Assembly (NCBI GenBank): GCA_002309415.1
Contig: DBXC01000005.1
Location: forward strand, 126,837 to 160,433
DNA length: 33,597 nucleotides
Source of the DNA: Dehalococcoidia bacterium UBA1222
GTDB taxonomy: Bacteria > Chloroflexota > Dehalococcoidia > Dehalococcoidales > UBA1222
Reading direction: 5' to 3'
A program made the position numbers and the translations under genes. Position 1 is the stretch's first letter. Every line of letters begins with the position of its first letter. The notes beneath the pieces are model-generated. The model searched no databases. It was not told the origin of the DNA and worked only from the letters and a program-made list of their open reading frames with translations. Positions 26,259 to 33,597 of the stretch are shown here, one piece after another.

Positions 26259-27656
26259 ATGAGCATCCATGAGGAGTGTGGGGTCTTCGGAGTGATATCT
26301 CCGAACCCCACCGACCTCTCTGCTCTGATGCACTATGGCTTATATGCTCTCCAGCACCGTGGGCAGGAGAGCTGCGGCATTATATTGAATAGTGGCGGGT
26401 CCTTCTATTCCCACAAGGGACTGGGACTCGTCTCTGACGTATTTACCGAGGAAGTTTTATCGGATTTCCCGAAAGGCTCCATGGCTATTGCCCATGCCCG
26501 CTACGGAACGACCGGTGCCACTGTCCTCAGTAACTGTCAGCCCATCGAGATCAATCATCTGAATGGTAAGATGGCGCTTGCTCATAATGGCAATATTGCC
26601 AATGCCAGAGAACTCAGATCTAAGCTTGAGAAGAGCGGAGCTATCTTCCATACGTCTTCTGATACTGAGATCATTGCTTACATCATCACAAGAGAGAGGC
26701 TTACAGCCGATTCCATCGAAGATGCTATCTCGTCGTCAATGGATATCATCGACGGCGCTTATTCTCTCGTCATCATGACTGACAAAAAACTCATCTGCGT
26801 CAGGGATCCTCACGGATTCAGACCACTCTGTTACGGTGTCACTAAAGAAGGCATATATGTCGTTGCTTCTGAAACATGTGCACTGGATGCGGTAGGGGCT
26901 AAATTCGTACGAGATATCGAGCCCGGTGAGATGGTGACTTTCAGTGCCGAAGGTGTGGCATCACGTAAGGGCCACTGTGGAAAATGTCCTAAACGATTGT
27001 GCATCTTCGAGTATATCTATTTTGCTCGTCCTGACTCTGTCATCGACGGGGTTTCCGTTCATACCGCCAGGATCAATGCCGGGAGGATCCTGGCGGATGC
27101 ACATCCGGTGGATGCCGATATCGTCATCGGCGTACCCGATTCGGGACTGGATGCGGCACTCGGCTACAGCCGTGAATCCGGCATTCCTTACGAGATAGGG
27201 CTTATCAAGAATAAATACATTGGACGTACGTTTATTGCTCCTGATCACAGGCTCGATCAGGTCAGGATAAAACTCTCCGTCATCGAAGATGTGGTGAGAG
27301 ATAAGAAAGTGGTCCTCGTGGACGATTCTATCGTGAGAGGCACTACCAGCGGCAGGATCGTGAGGTTGTTACGTGAAGCCGGTGCAAAAGAGATCCATAT
27401 GCGTATATCGGCTCCTCCTTTCCTGTATCCATGTTTCTATGGGACCGATATCGATTCGAGAAAGGGCCTTATCGCTAATGAACACTCGGTGGAAGAGATC
27501 GCTTCCATCATCGGCGCGGATTCGCTAGGATATCTGCCGGTGGACAAATTGTCCGGATTATGCGGTAACGATGGATATTGCTGCGCCTGTTTCAGCGGTG
27601 ATTATCCGACAGGCGTAAGTGCAGAGATAAAGAAAGACGAATTCGAAAGCAAATAG
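26259..27656 (+). CDS. purF: Amidophosphoribosyltransferase (glutamine-dependent)
   Basis: PurF makes 5-phosphoribosylamine from PRPP and glutamine, the first committed purine step. The amidotransferase nucleophile is Cys7 after a short propeptide MSIHEE, followed by GLYALQHRGQES and AHARYGTTG. The phosphoribosyl-binding loop reads VLVDDSIVRGTTSG. The cluster-binding cysteines are present in the clostridial/Bacillus pattern (CGKCPKRLCIFEYIYFARPD and CCACFSGDYP). 465 aa, complete. Other early purine genes are not next to it; its place behind amt ties entry into purine synthesis to nitrogen supply. Confidence 0.96.
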   Translation: MSIHEECGVFGVISPNPTDLSALMHYGLYALQHRGQESCGIILNSGGSFYSHKGLGLVSDVFTEEVLSDFPKGSMAIAHARYGTTGATVLSNCQPIEINHLNGKMALAHNGNIANARELRSKLEKSGAIFHTSSDTEIIAYIITRERLTADSIEDAISSSMDIIDGAYSLVIMTDKKLICVRDPHGFRPLCYGVTKEGIYVVASETCALDAVGAKFVRDIEPGEMVTFSAEGVASRKGHCGKCPKRLCIFEYIYFARPDSVIDGVSVHTARINAGRILADAHPVDADIVIGVPDSGLDAALGYSRESGIPYEIGLIKNKYIGRTFIAPDHRLDQVRIKLSVIEDVVRDKKVVLVDDSIVRGTTSGRIVRLLREAGAKEIHMRISAPPFLYPCFYGTDIDSRKGLIANEHSVEEIASIIGADSLGYLPVDKLSGLCGNDGYCCACFSGDYPTGVSAEIKKDEFESK

Positions 27657-27669
27657 AGGAATAAATATC

Positions 27670-28458
27670 ATGCATTTTACTAAGATGCAGGGTCTTGGAA
27701 ATGATTATCTCTATGTCTACGGGGAAGTTCCCGAAGACATAGTCGATAGATGTGTACGTATGTCGGAAAGGCACTTCGGTGCAGGTTCTGACGGCATGAT
27801 CTTCATCTCACATTCGGATATTGCCGATTTCAAGATGCGGATCTTCAATGCCGATGGAAGCGAAGCCAAGATGTGCGGCAACGGCATCAGATGTGTCGGT
27901 AAGTACGTTTTCGATAAGGGCTATACCGATAAAAGGATCATAACTGTCGAGACACTGTCAGGTATCAAAGAATTAATGCTGAATGTCGTTGATGGTGCAG
28001 TGAAGACAGTATCGGTCGAGATGGGCAAAGTTTCTATAAGCAACGATCTTGACCTCATCGTTGACGGTCACTTAATGACATGTGTTCCTGTGTCAGTAGG
28101 TAATCCCCATGCTGTATTTTTCACCGATGATGCAGAAGGAGTAGCGCTTTCCCAGATCGGTCCCATGATCGAACATGATCCGGTCTTCCCGGGCGGCGTC
28201 AATGCTGAATTCGTACAGGTCATCGCCAGAAACGAACTGCGTATGCGTGTCTGGGAACGCGGAAGCGGTATCACGCTCGCCTGTGGTACAGGTGCCTGTG
28301 CCAGTGTTTCCGCATCTGTTTCAAAAGGCTACTGCGATGCTGATCAGCCTGTTGTCATCCATTTGGACGGCGGCGATCTTTCCATTACGGTCCGTGAAGA
28401 CTATTCGGTTCTTATGACCGGTCCTGCCGAATTTGTTTATGAAGGAGATATGCTCTGA
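27670..28458 (+). CDS. dapF: Diaminopimelate epimerase
   Basis: DapF converts LL- to meso-diaminopimelate for lysine and cell wall synthesis. Both catalytic Cys motifs are visible: MCGNGIRCVGKY and ACGTGACAS, and the opening MHFTKMQGLGNDYLYV is characteristic. 262 aa, complete. It starts 13 bases after purF and overlaps the next gene by one base (TGATG), so the two dap steps are coupled. Confidence 0.96.
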   Translation: MHFTKMQGLGNDYLYVYGEVPEDIVDRCVRMSERHFGAGSDGMIFISHSDIADFKMRIFNADGSEAKMCGNGIRCVGKYVFDKGYTDKRIITVETLSGIKELMLNVVDGAVKTVSVEMGKVSISNDLDLIVDGHLMTCVPVSVGNPHAVFFTDDAEGVALSQIGPMIEHDPVFPGGVNAEFVQVIARNELRMRVWERGSGITLACGTGACASVSASVSKGYCDADQPVVIHLDGGDLSITVREDYSVLMTGPAEFVYEGDML

Positions 28459-29639
28459 TGGTCAAACTCAATGAACACTACTCAGAACTGAAAGATTCAT
28501 ATCTGTTCTATAACATTTCTCAAAAGGTAAAAGCCTATCAGGAAAAGAATCCTGACAAGAAACTCTATCGGATGGGTATCGGCGATGTTTCTTTACCGCT
28601 CTGTGATGCCGTAATAAAGGCTTTGCATGGTGCAGTGGATGACCAGTCGGCAAAAGATACTTTTCATGGCTATATGCCCGAATGCGGCGCGCCGTTCCTC
28701 CGCGAGACTATCGCTGATTTTTATTCTACTCGTGGAGTAAAGCTCTCTGCCGATGATGTTTTTGTTTCCAGCGGTGCCAGTGATGAACTGGGAGACATAT
28801 TGGATCTTTTCGATAGGTCAAGTTCTGCTCTTGTGATAGAACCTGCTTATCCCGCTTATCTCGATGCCAATGTCATGGCAGGACGTAAGATCGTCCATCT
28901 GCCTTCTGGCATCGATAACGGATTCTTGCCTCTGCCTGATGAAAAGGTAAAGGCCGATATCCTCTATATCTGTTCTCCTAATAATCCCACCGGTGCTGTC
29001 TTTGATAGGGCTAAGCTGCAGAAATGGGTGGATTTTGCGAATGCTAACGACTCTGTGATCCTCTTTGATGCTGCCTATGAAGCATTCATCGATGATCCGG
29101 CTTTACCGCGAAGCATCTATGAGATGAATGGTGCTGAAAATTGTGCCATCGAGATCTGTTCCTTATCCAAGACTGCTGGTTTCACCGGGACCAGACTTGG
29201 TTATACGGTCATCCCCAGGACACTCAAACGTAACGGCATGTCCTTGAATTCCATGTGGGTGCGTAACCGTACCACGAAGACCAATGGTGTCTCGTATATC
29301 ATCCAGCGCGGAGGTGCGGCTGTCTTTACTCCTGAAGGTCAGAAAGGTATCAAAGATAACATCCGCTACTACAAAAACAATGCTCGGATCCTCATGGAAT
29401 CCATCGATAAGATCGGTCTGTGGTATACCGGCGGCAAGAATTCGCCGTATATCTGGATGAAGACGCCTGAAGGCATGAAGAGCTGGGAGCTTTTCGATCT
29501 TCTTCTTAACGATTATCAGATCATCGGTACGCCCGGTGTCGGATTCGGCGAGTGTGGGGAAGGGTTCTTCCGTTTCAGCACCTTCGGTTCCACAGAAGAT
29601 ACGACCGAAGCTGCCAACAGACTTCTGAATCTGAGATAA
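28458..29639 (+). CDS. dapL: LL-diaminopimelate aminotransferase
   Basis: DapL forms LL-diaminopimelate from tetrahydrodipicolinate with glutamate as amino donor, bypassing three acyl-dependent steps. The PLP lysine is in SLSKTAGFTGTRLGY; other family marks are RMGIGDVSLPL, SPNNPTGAVF and GFGECGEGFFRFS. 393 aa is nearly normal (about 400-410). Its product is the substrate of DapF encoded just upstream. Glutamate dependence gives a reason for its place in a nitrogen operon. Confidence 0.95.
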   Translation: MVKLNEHYSELKDSYLFYNISQKVKAYQEKNPDKKLYRMGIGDVSLPLCDAVIKALHGAVDDQSAKDTFHGYMPECGAPFLRETIADFYSTRGVKLSADDVFVSSGASDELGDILDLFDRSSSALVIEPAYPAYLDANVMAGRKIVHLPSGIDNGFLPLPDEKVKADILYICSPNNPTGAVFDRAKLQKWVDFANANDSVILFDAAYEAFIDDPALPRSIYEMNGAENCAIEICSLSKTAGFTGTRLGYTVIPRTLKRNGMSLNSMWVRNRTTKTNGVSYIIQRGGAAVFTPEGQKGIKDNIRYYKNNARILMESIDKIGLWYTGGKNSPYIWMKTPEGMKSWELFDLLLNDYQIIGTPGVGFGECGEGFFRFSTFGSTEDTTEAANRLLNLR

Positions 29640-29696
29640 AAAAGATTTCGAAAATCGTATAATAGTGGCGATCTTCGGTTTTGATGGAGACGTCTT

Positions 29697-31133
29697 ATGA
29701 TCGATTTCAATAACATCAGCGAATACAGGGAGAACAACCGTATCGAGGCCAAGAAATCTCTTGGCGGACTTCCGTACAGTATTTGGGAAACTGTTTCTTC
29801 TTTTGCTAATACCCTGGGAGGTGTCATCCTTCTTGGCGTGGTCGAGAAGAAAGACCATTCTTTCGAGCCCATCGATCTGCCTGATCCCGATAAACTCATA
29901 AAACTCTTTTGGAAGAGGATGAACAATCCTCGATACATAAGCGTGAATATGCTTTCAGGTAGAGACGTGTATCCGCTGGAAGTCGATAATAAACATATCG
30001 TTGTCATCAATGTTCCCAAAGCCGAGCGCTTCTTCCGACCTGTCTATATCGAAGGAAATCCCCAGCAGACCTATCGCCGCAACGGCGAAGGCGACTACCG
30101 TTGTACTCCTGCCGAATTCCAGGCTATGGTCCGTGATGCATCTCGTCAGACCCAGGACATGCAGCTGCTTAATGACATGGAAATGTCAGTATTGGATTCC
30201 GGAAGCTATCGCAGCTTCCGCAGAAGGATGAAGTTCCTACGTCCGGGACATGTCTGGGAGAAACTCAGTGATCCTGAGTTCCTTGCCAAGATCGGTGCTG
30301 CTGGCTGTGATCAGGACGGTAAATATCATCCGACTGCTGCTGGTCTCCTGATGTTTGGTAAATTTAAGGACATCATAAAAGTGTTCCCAGATTACAGCCT
30401 TGTTTTCAAGGAACAGCTGACCAAGAATTCCAAGATGAAAGATACCATCGTTTCGGGTGCAGCAGATTGGACCGGAAACGTCTATGATTTCTACTTCAAG
30501 GTCTATGAACGATTACTGCATCAGATCGAGATCAGTGATTATCCCCAGAGTGTTGCACAGGCTTTGCGCGAAGCTTTGGCCAACTGTCTCGTCAATGCTG
30601 ATTACTACGGTTCCATTGGTGTCGTCATCTCCCGAAAACCTAACTTCATTTCCATGACTAACCCTGGAAGCCTCCGAATAGAAAAGGATACGGCCTTAAG
30701 CGGTGGTACTTCCGATCCGCGTAACAGTGCCATGCATAAGATGTTCAGTCTCATCGATATCGGCGAACATACCGGAAGCGGTATCCCCAATATCTTCAGA
30801 GTTTGGAGAGAGCAGGGGTGGAGTGCTCCTGATTTCATCGAGGATATCGATCCTGACAGGATCACCATGCAGCTGCCTCTCTCGAGCAATAAATACATCG
30901 ACCGCAACCGTCATAAGAGGCTAGTCAGCAAGTCTGAGGTCAATGTCCGTGCCAAGCAGAGCATCGTCATCTATCTGACTGACCATCCGTCGGGCAAAGC
31001 GGAGGATATCGCTGGTTATCTTGGCGTTGATGTTCCGCGTGTCCTGAAACTTATGAAGAGTCTTCTCAGCAGCAAGATGGTCGAGAAGATCGGCGAAGAA
31101 GACGACCCGTCTTATCGACTGAAGTATCGATAA
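29697..31133 (+). CDS. AlbA_2/Schlafen-type DNA-binding protein with ATPase-like domain
   Basis: The N-terminal 130 residues match the AlbA_2 (Schlafen-like) domain: EAKKSLGGLP, SSFANTLGGVILLGV and the later YRRNGEGDYRCTPAEF. Residues of about 270-380 resemble the HATPase_c_4 domain, with NADYYGSIGVVIS, MTNPGSL and GEHTGSGIPNIFRVW. A C-terminal winged helix is likely (about 405-475). These are putative transcription regulators or RecG-related proteins of unclear target. Expression is probably separate: 57 bases follow dapL and contain TATAAT at 29658-29663, without a good -35 box. GGAGA precedes the ATG. Confidence 0.85.
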   Translation: MIDFNNISEYRENNRIEAKKSLGGLPYSIWETVSSFANTLGGVILLGVVEKKDHSFEPIDLPDPDKLIKLFWKRMNNPRYISVNMLSGRDVYPLEVDNKHIVVINVPKAERFFRPVYIEGNPQQTYRRNGEGDYRCTPAEFQAMVRDASRQTQDMQLLNDMEMSVLDSGSYRSFRRRMKFLRPGHVWEKLSDPEFLAKIGAAGCDQDGKYHPTAAGLLMFGKFKDIIKVFPDYSLVFKEQLTKNSKMKDTIVSGAADWTGNVYDFYFKVYERLLHQIEISDYPQSVAQALREALANCLVNADYYGSIGVVISRKPNFISMTNPGSLRIEKDTALSGGTSDPRNSAMHKMFSLIDIGEHTGSGIPNIFRVWREQGWSAPDFIEDIDPDRITMQLPLSSNKYIDRNRHKRLVSKSEVNVRAKQSIVIYLTDHPSGKAEDIAGYLGVDVPRVLKLMKSLLSSKMVEKIGEEDDPSYRLKYR

Positions 31134-31189
31134 AAAAAACTGCTGAATTCTACGTTTTCTTGCCTTACAATAAAGACAGGTGATGTCTT

Positions 31190-31690
31190 ATGGAGACAAA
31201 GAAGATCTATACATCGCCTCTGGGCGATATAAAGCTTCGATTCGAAGAAGGGGATCTTATTGCCTTAGACTTCATCTCACCTGACGATCATGACGATCTT
31301 CCCGAAGAGAAATCTAAGTTCGTTTATTCCGATACTTTTATTTGGCTCGACCGTTACTTTGCGGGCAAAGCTCCTGATTTCATTCCCAATCATAGACTCA
31401 ACGGTACTGAATTTCAGAAGACGGTCTGGAACATCCTTAAGACAATTCCGTACGGAAAGACTGTTTCATATACTGACGTAGCGGAAGAGGTTGCCAGATA
31501 TTTCGGCAAAGACAATGCTGCGCCAAGAGCAGTGGGACAGGCCATCGGATCCAATCCTATTCCCATCATCATTCCGTGTCATCGTGTGATTGGCAAGAAT
31601 GGAAGCCTAGTCGGCTACAAGCACGGCGTAGATAAGAAGATTGCGTTGCTGTTCATCGAAAAGACCGATATGTCGGGTATGCGATTCTAG
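31190..31690 (+). CDS. ogt: Methylated-DNA-protein cysteine methyltransferase
   Basis: The repair protein removes alkyl groups from O6-guanine and ends inactivated. The active-site motif IIPCHRVIG with GSLVGYKHG and AVGQAIGSNP identify it, and TIPYGKTVSYTDVA is the DNA-binding helix region. 166 aa, complete. No N-terminal Ada sensor domain. A TACAAT at 31166-31171 could serve as -10 of its own promoter. No functional link with the nitrogen genes is visible. Confidence 0.95.
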   Translation: METKKIYTSPLGDIKLRFEEGDLIALDFISPDDHDDLPEEKSKFVYSDTFIWLDRYFAGKAPDFIPNHRLNGTEFQKTVWNILKTIPYGKTVSYTDVAEEVARYFGKDNAAPRAVGQAIGSNPIPIIIPCHRVIGKNGSLVGYKHGVDKKIALLFIEKTDMSGMRF

Positions 31691-31732
31691 AATAGATTCT
31701 TTTATTCATACATCTATTTTGTTAAAATTCTT

Positions 31733-31741
31733 TGCTATAAA
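31733..31741 (+). promoter_or_regulatory. Extended -10 promoter of ileS
   Basis: TGCTATAAA is an extended -10 element; no good -35 box stands upstream, which such promoters tolerate. The start would be near 31748, directly ahead of the hairpin. Confidence 0.5.
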
Positions 31742-31748
31742 GAAACAG

Positions 31749-31775
31749 CTCCTGCCGTCAGATATAGGGCAGGAG
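31749..31775 (+). other. 5'-terminal stem-loop of the ileS transcript
   Basis: CTCCTGCC (31749-31756) pairs with GGCAGGAG (31768-31775) around an 11-base loop. No T-run follows, so it is not an intrinsic terminator. The ileS ribosome binding site is AGAGAGG a few bases further on. It may protect the mRNA end or affect translation. Confidence 0.5.
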
Positions 31776-31793
31776 TAGAGAGGTTATTTATAT

Positions 31794-33597
31794 ATGTTCA
31801 AACCAGTTTCTAGCCGTGCCAATTTTGCTTCACAGGAAGAAGCGATCTTAAAGCTCTGGGAAGAGAAAGACATCTTCAAGAAGAGCGTCGATGACCGTAA
31901 ATCCGGTCCCAGATTCACACTTTTCGAAGGTCCTCCGACCGCTAATGGCAGACCGGGCATCCATCATGCCATCTCCCGTTCCTTCAAGGACGTCATTCCC
32001 AGATACAAAGCCATGAAAGGTTACTACACTCCGCGTATCGCAGGCTGGGATACTCATGGCCTTCCTGTAGAACTCGAAGTAGAAAAGGCTCTGGGCTTTA
32101 CTCACAAGAAACAGATCGAAGAATATTCCATCGCCAAGTTCAATAAAAAATGCCAGGCTAGTGTCTGGAAGTACCTCGAAGACTGGGACAAGATGACCGT
32201 TCGTCTCGGTTACTGGTGCGACCTCGAACACCCGTATGTCACCATGAAGAACGAGTACATCGAGAGCGGCTGGGCTACCATGAAGACCCTTTGGGATAAA
32301 GGACTCCTTTATCAGGGTTATCGCTGCACTCCTCATTGTCCTCGTTGCGGCACGTCTCTTTCTTCTCATGAACTTGCCCAGGGTTATAAGGACAACACTC
32401 CTGATCCTGCTATCTTCGTCAAATTCAAAGCAGTCTATGACACGCTTCCCGCTGTCATCAAGGACAAGATTCCGGCTTCCACTCCCATCTTCTTCATGGC
32501 CTGGACGACCACACCTTGGACCATTCCTTCCAATGTTGCTCTCGCTATCAGCGATAATGACGAGTATTCTGCCGTCAAATATAACGACGAAGTCCTTATC
32601 TTAGCTCATGCAAGAGTAGGGGCATCTGAGCTTTCCGAAGACGACATCATCGTCAGCTTCAAGGGCAAAGAGATCGACGGCTGCCGTTATTATCCTGTCT
32701 ATAATCCGCATAGGTTCGGTGTAGAGAGGAAAAAAGTCACCGGTGACCCCAATCAGTCCACTCCCGTCATGATCCCTCAGGAGCCTGACGACAACCTTAC
32801 ATATCCTGTTATCGGTACCGATTACGTCACCATGGATGACGGTACCGGCATCGTCCATACCGCTCCTGCCTTCGGTGAAGACGACTTCAATGCCGGTCGT
32901 AAGTATGGTCTCGATTTCGTGCAGCATGTAGACCTGCAGGGCAATATTATCGGAGACTATCCGTTTGCCGGTAAGTTCGTTAAGACTGCCGATCCTGAGA
33001 TCATCGAAGACCTCAAGGAACGTAACGCCCTGTATAAATCAGGCACTATCTATCACACCTATCCGTTCTGCTGGCGCTGCAAGACTCCGCTCGTCTACTA
33101 CTCCAAGCAGAGCTGGTATATCAGGACTTCTTCCGTTAAAGACCGACTCGTCGAATGCAATAAAGAGATCAACTGGGTCCCTGAGCACATCAAGGAAGGC
33201 CGATTCGGCGACTGGCTTGCCAATAACGTCGATTGGGCCGTTTCCCGTGAGCGCTACTGGGGCACTCCGCTGCCTGTATGGCAGTGTGAATCCTGTGGTA
33301 AGCAGGAATGCATCGGCGGCATCGATGAATTGAAAGGAAAACCCGGTGTCGATGGTATCGTCGAACCTCTCGATCTTCACAGACCTTACGTCGACGACAT
33401 CATTTATACTTGCCCTGACTGCGGCAAGACTATGAGACGAGTCAAGGAAGTTCTGGACTGCTGGTTCGATTCCGGTAACATGCAGGTCGCTCAGTATCAC
33501 TATCCGTTCAATAAGGATTCACTGACTATTCGTGAAGACGGACGTCATCCTGCCGATTATATCTGCGAAGCCGTCGATCAGACCCGTGGCTGGTTCT
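31794..33597 (+). CDS. ileS: Isoleucyl-tRNA synthetase, N-terminal part (truncated by window)
   Basis: The frame is open to the end of the window, giving about 601 residues. It charges tRNA-Ile. Marks are EGPPTANGRPGIHHAISR (the HIGH-type motif as GIHHA), GWDTHGLPVELEVEK, the editing-domain stretch AWTTTPWTIPSNVA, and GTGIVHTAPAFGEDD. Cys-rich patches CWRC and CESCGK match the IleRS zinc sites, and the visible part ends at DQTRGWF. The KMSKS motif lies beyond the end. Start at 31794 is the first ATG, with AGAGAGG upstream. No T-box leader is seen in the 103 bases before it. Confidence 0.95.
   Translation, partial: MFKPVSSRANFASQEEAILKLWEEKDIFKKSVDDRKSGPRFTLFEGPPTANGRPGIHHAISRSFKDVIPRYKAMKGYYTPRIAGWDTHGLPVELEVEKALGFTHKKQIEEYSIAKFNKKCQASVWKYLEDWDKMTVRLGYWCDLEHPYVTMKNEYIESGWATMKTLWDKGLLYQGYRCTPHCPRCGTSLSSHELAQGYKDNTPDPAIFVKFKAVYDTLPAVIKDKIPASTPIFFMAWTTTPWTIPSNVALAISDNDEYSAVKYNDEVLILAHARVGASELSEDDIIVSFKGKEIDGCRYYPVYNPHRFGVERKKVTGDPNQSTPVMIPQEPDDNLTYPVIGTDYVTMDDGTGIVHTAPAFGEDDFNAGRKYGLDFVQHVDLQGNIIGDYPFAGKFVKTADPEIIEDLKERNALYKSGTIYHTYPFCWRCKTPLVYYSKQSWYIRTSSVKDRLVECNKEINWVPEHIKEGRFGDWLANNVDWAVSRERYWGTPLPVWQCESCGKQECIGGIDELKGKPGVDGIVEPLDLHRPYVDDIIYTCPDCGKTMRRVKEVLDCWFDSGNMQVAQYHYPFNKDSLTIREDGRHPADYICEAVDQTRGWF

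Noticed and set aside
31691..31793. T-box riboswitch ahead of ileS
   Set aside because: The region is about 100 bases, with no specifier stem or T-box sequence and no terminator with a T-run.
31848..32369. Open frame antisense to ileS
   Set aside because: The plus-strand frame encodes unmistakable isoleucyl-tRNA synthetase, so this is a shadow.

Overview
The window looks like a chromosomal segment of an anaerobic Firmicute, most likely in Clostridia. The reasons are consensus sigma-A promoters, strong AGGAGG-type ribosome binding sites, a type III glutamine synthetase, LL-diaminopimelate aminotransferase, an ANTAR protein and double-glycine peptide precursors. Genus-level placement cannot be made from the sequence alone. 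All assignments rest on reading motifs and gene order; no database search was run.

Region 1 (1-4820) is the end of a peptide export and modification locus. It holds the C-terminal part of an exporter ATPase, two paralogous 85-residue double-glycine precursors, and a radical SAM/SPASM maturase followed by a six-cysteine double-glycine precursor. A lipoprotein NrfA-type pentahaem nitrite reductase sits among them. Region 2 (4838-6875, minus strand) holds a fusion of Ca-binding-like repeats with a PNPOx-like flavin domain, a methyltransferase and a small DUF4275-like protein.

Region 3 (6909-20474, minus strand) is a run of twelve tightly packed genes. From the promoter onward it encodes a glutamate synthase split over three domain proteins plus a ferredoxin and an FAD oxidoreductase, glutamine synthetase I (glnA), an ANTAR RNA-binding regulator with a degenerate receiver, and then pyrG, purC, purB, purA and guaA. 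It therefore runs from ammonium assimilation to nucleotide synthesis, including two enzymes that consume glutamine.

Region 4 (20582-22182, plus strand) is a membrane-anchored HtrA-like protein whose catalytic His and Ser are replaced (Gln and Tyr). Region 5 (22191-29639, plus strand) is a second nitrogen operon: glutamine synthetase III (glnN), an Amt-PII fusion, purF, dapF and dapL. Region 6 (29697-33597, plus strand) holds an AlbA_2/Schlafen-type regulator, an O6-alkylguanine-DNA alkyltransferase and the 5' part of ileS, which runs off the window.

The most interesting signal is regulatory. The two nitrogen operons, on opposite strands and about 1.8 kb apart, each begin with a consensus promoter followed at once by the same RNA design. 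A hairpin with the hexaloop AAAGGC (A at position 1, G at position 4, the ANTAR-target rule) lies at the extreme 5' end of the transcript, and the same AAAGGC bases are the 5' arm of a terminator-like hairpin. The glnN leader then carries a second, 21-bp terminator. The ANTAR gene lies inside one of the operons and has lost its phosphorylation residues. This suggests a self-contained antitermination circuit for nitrogen control that does not depend on phosphorylation.
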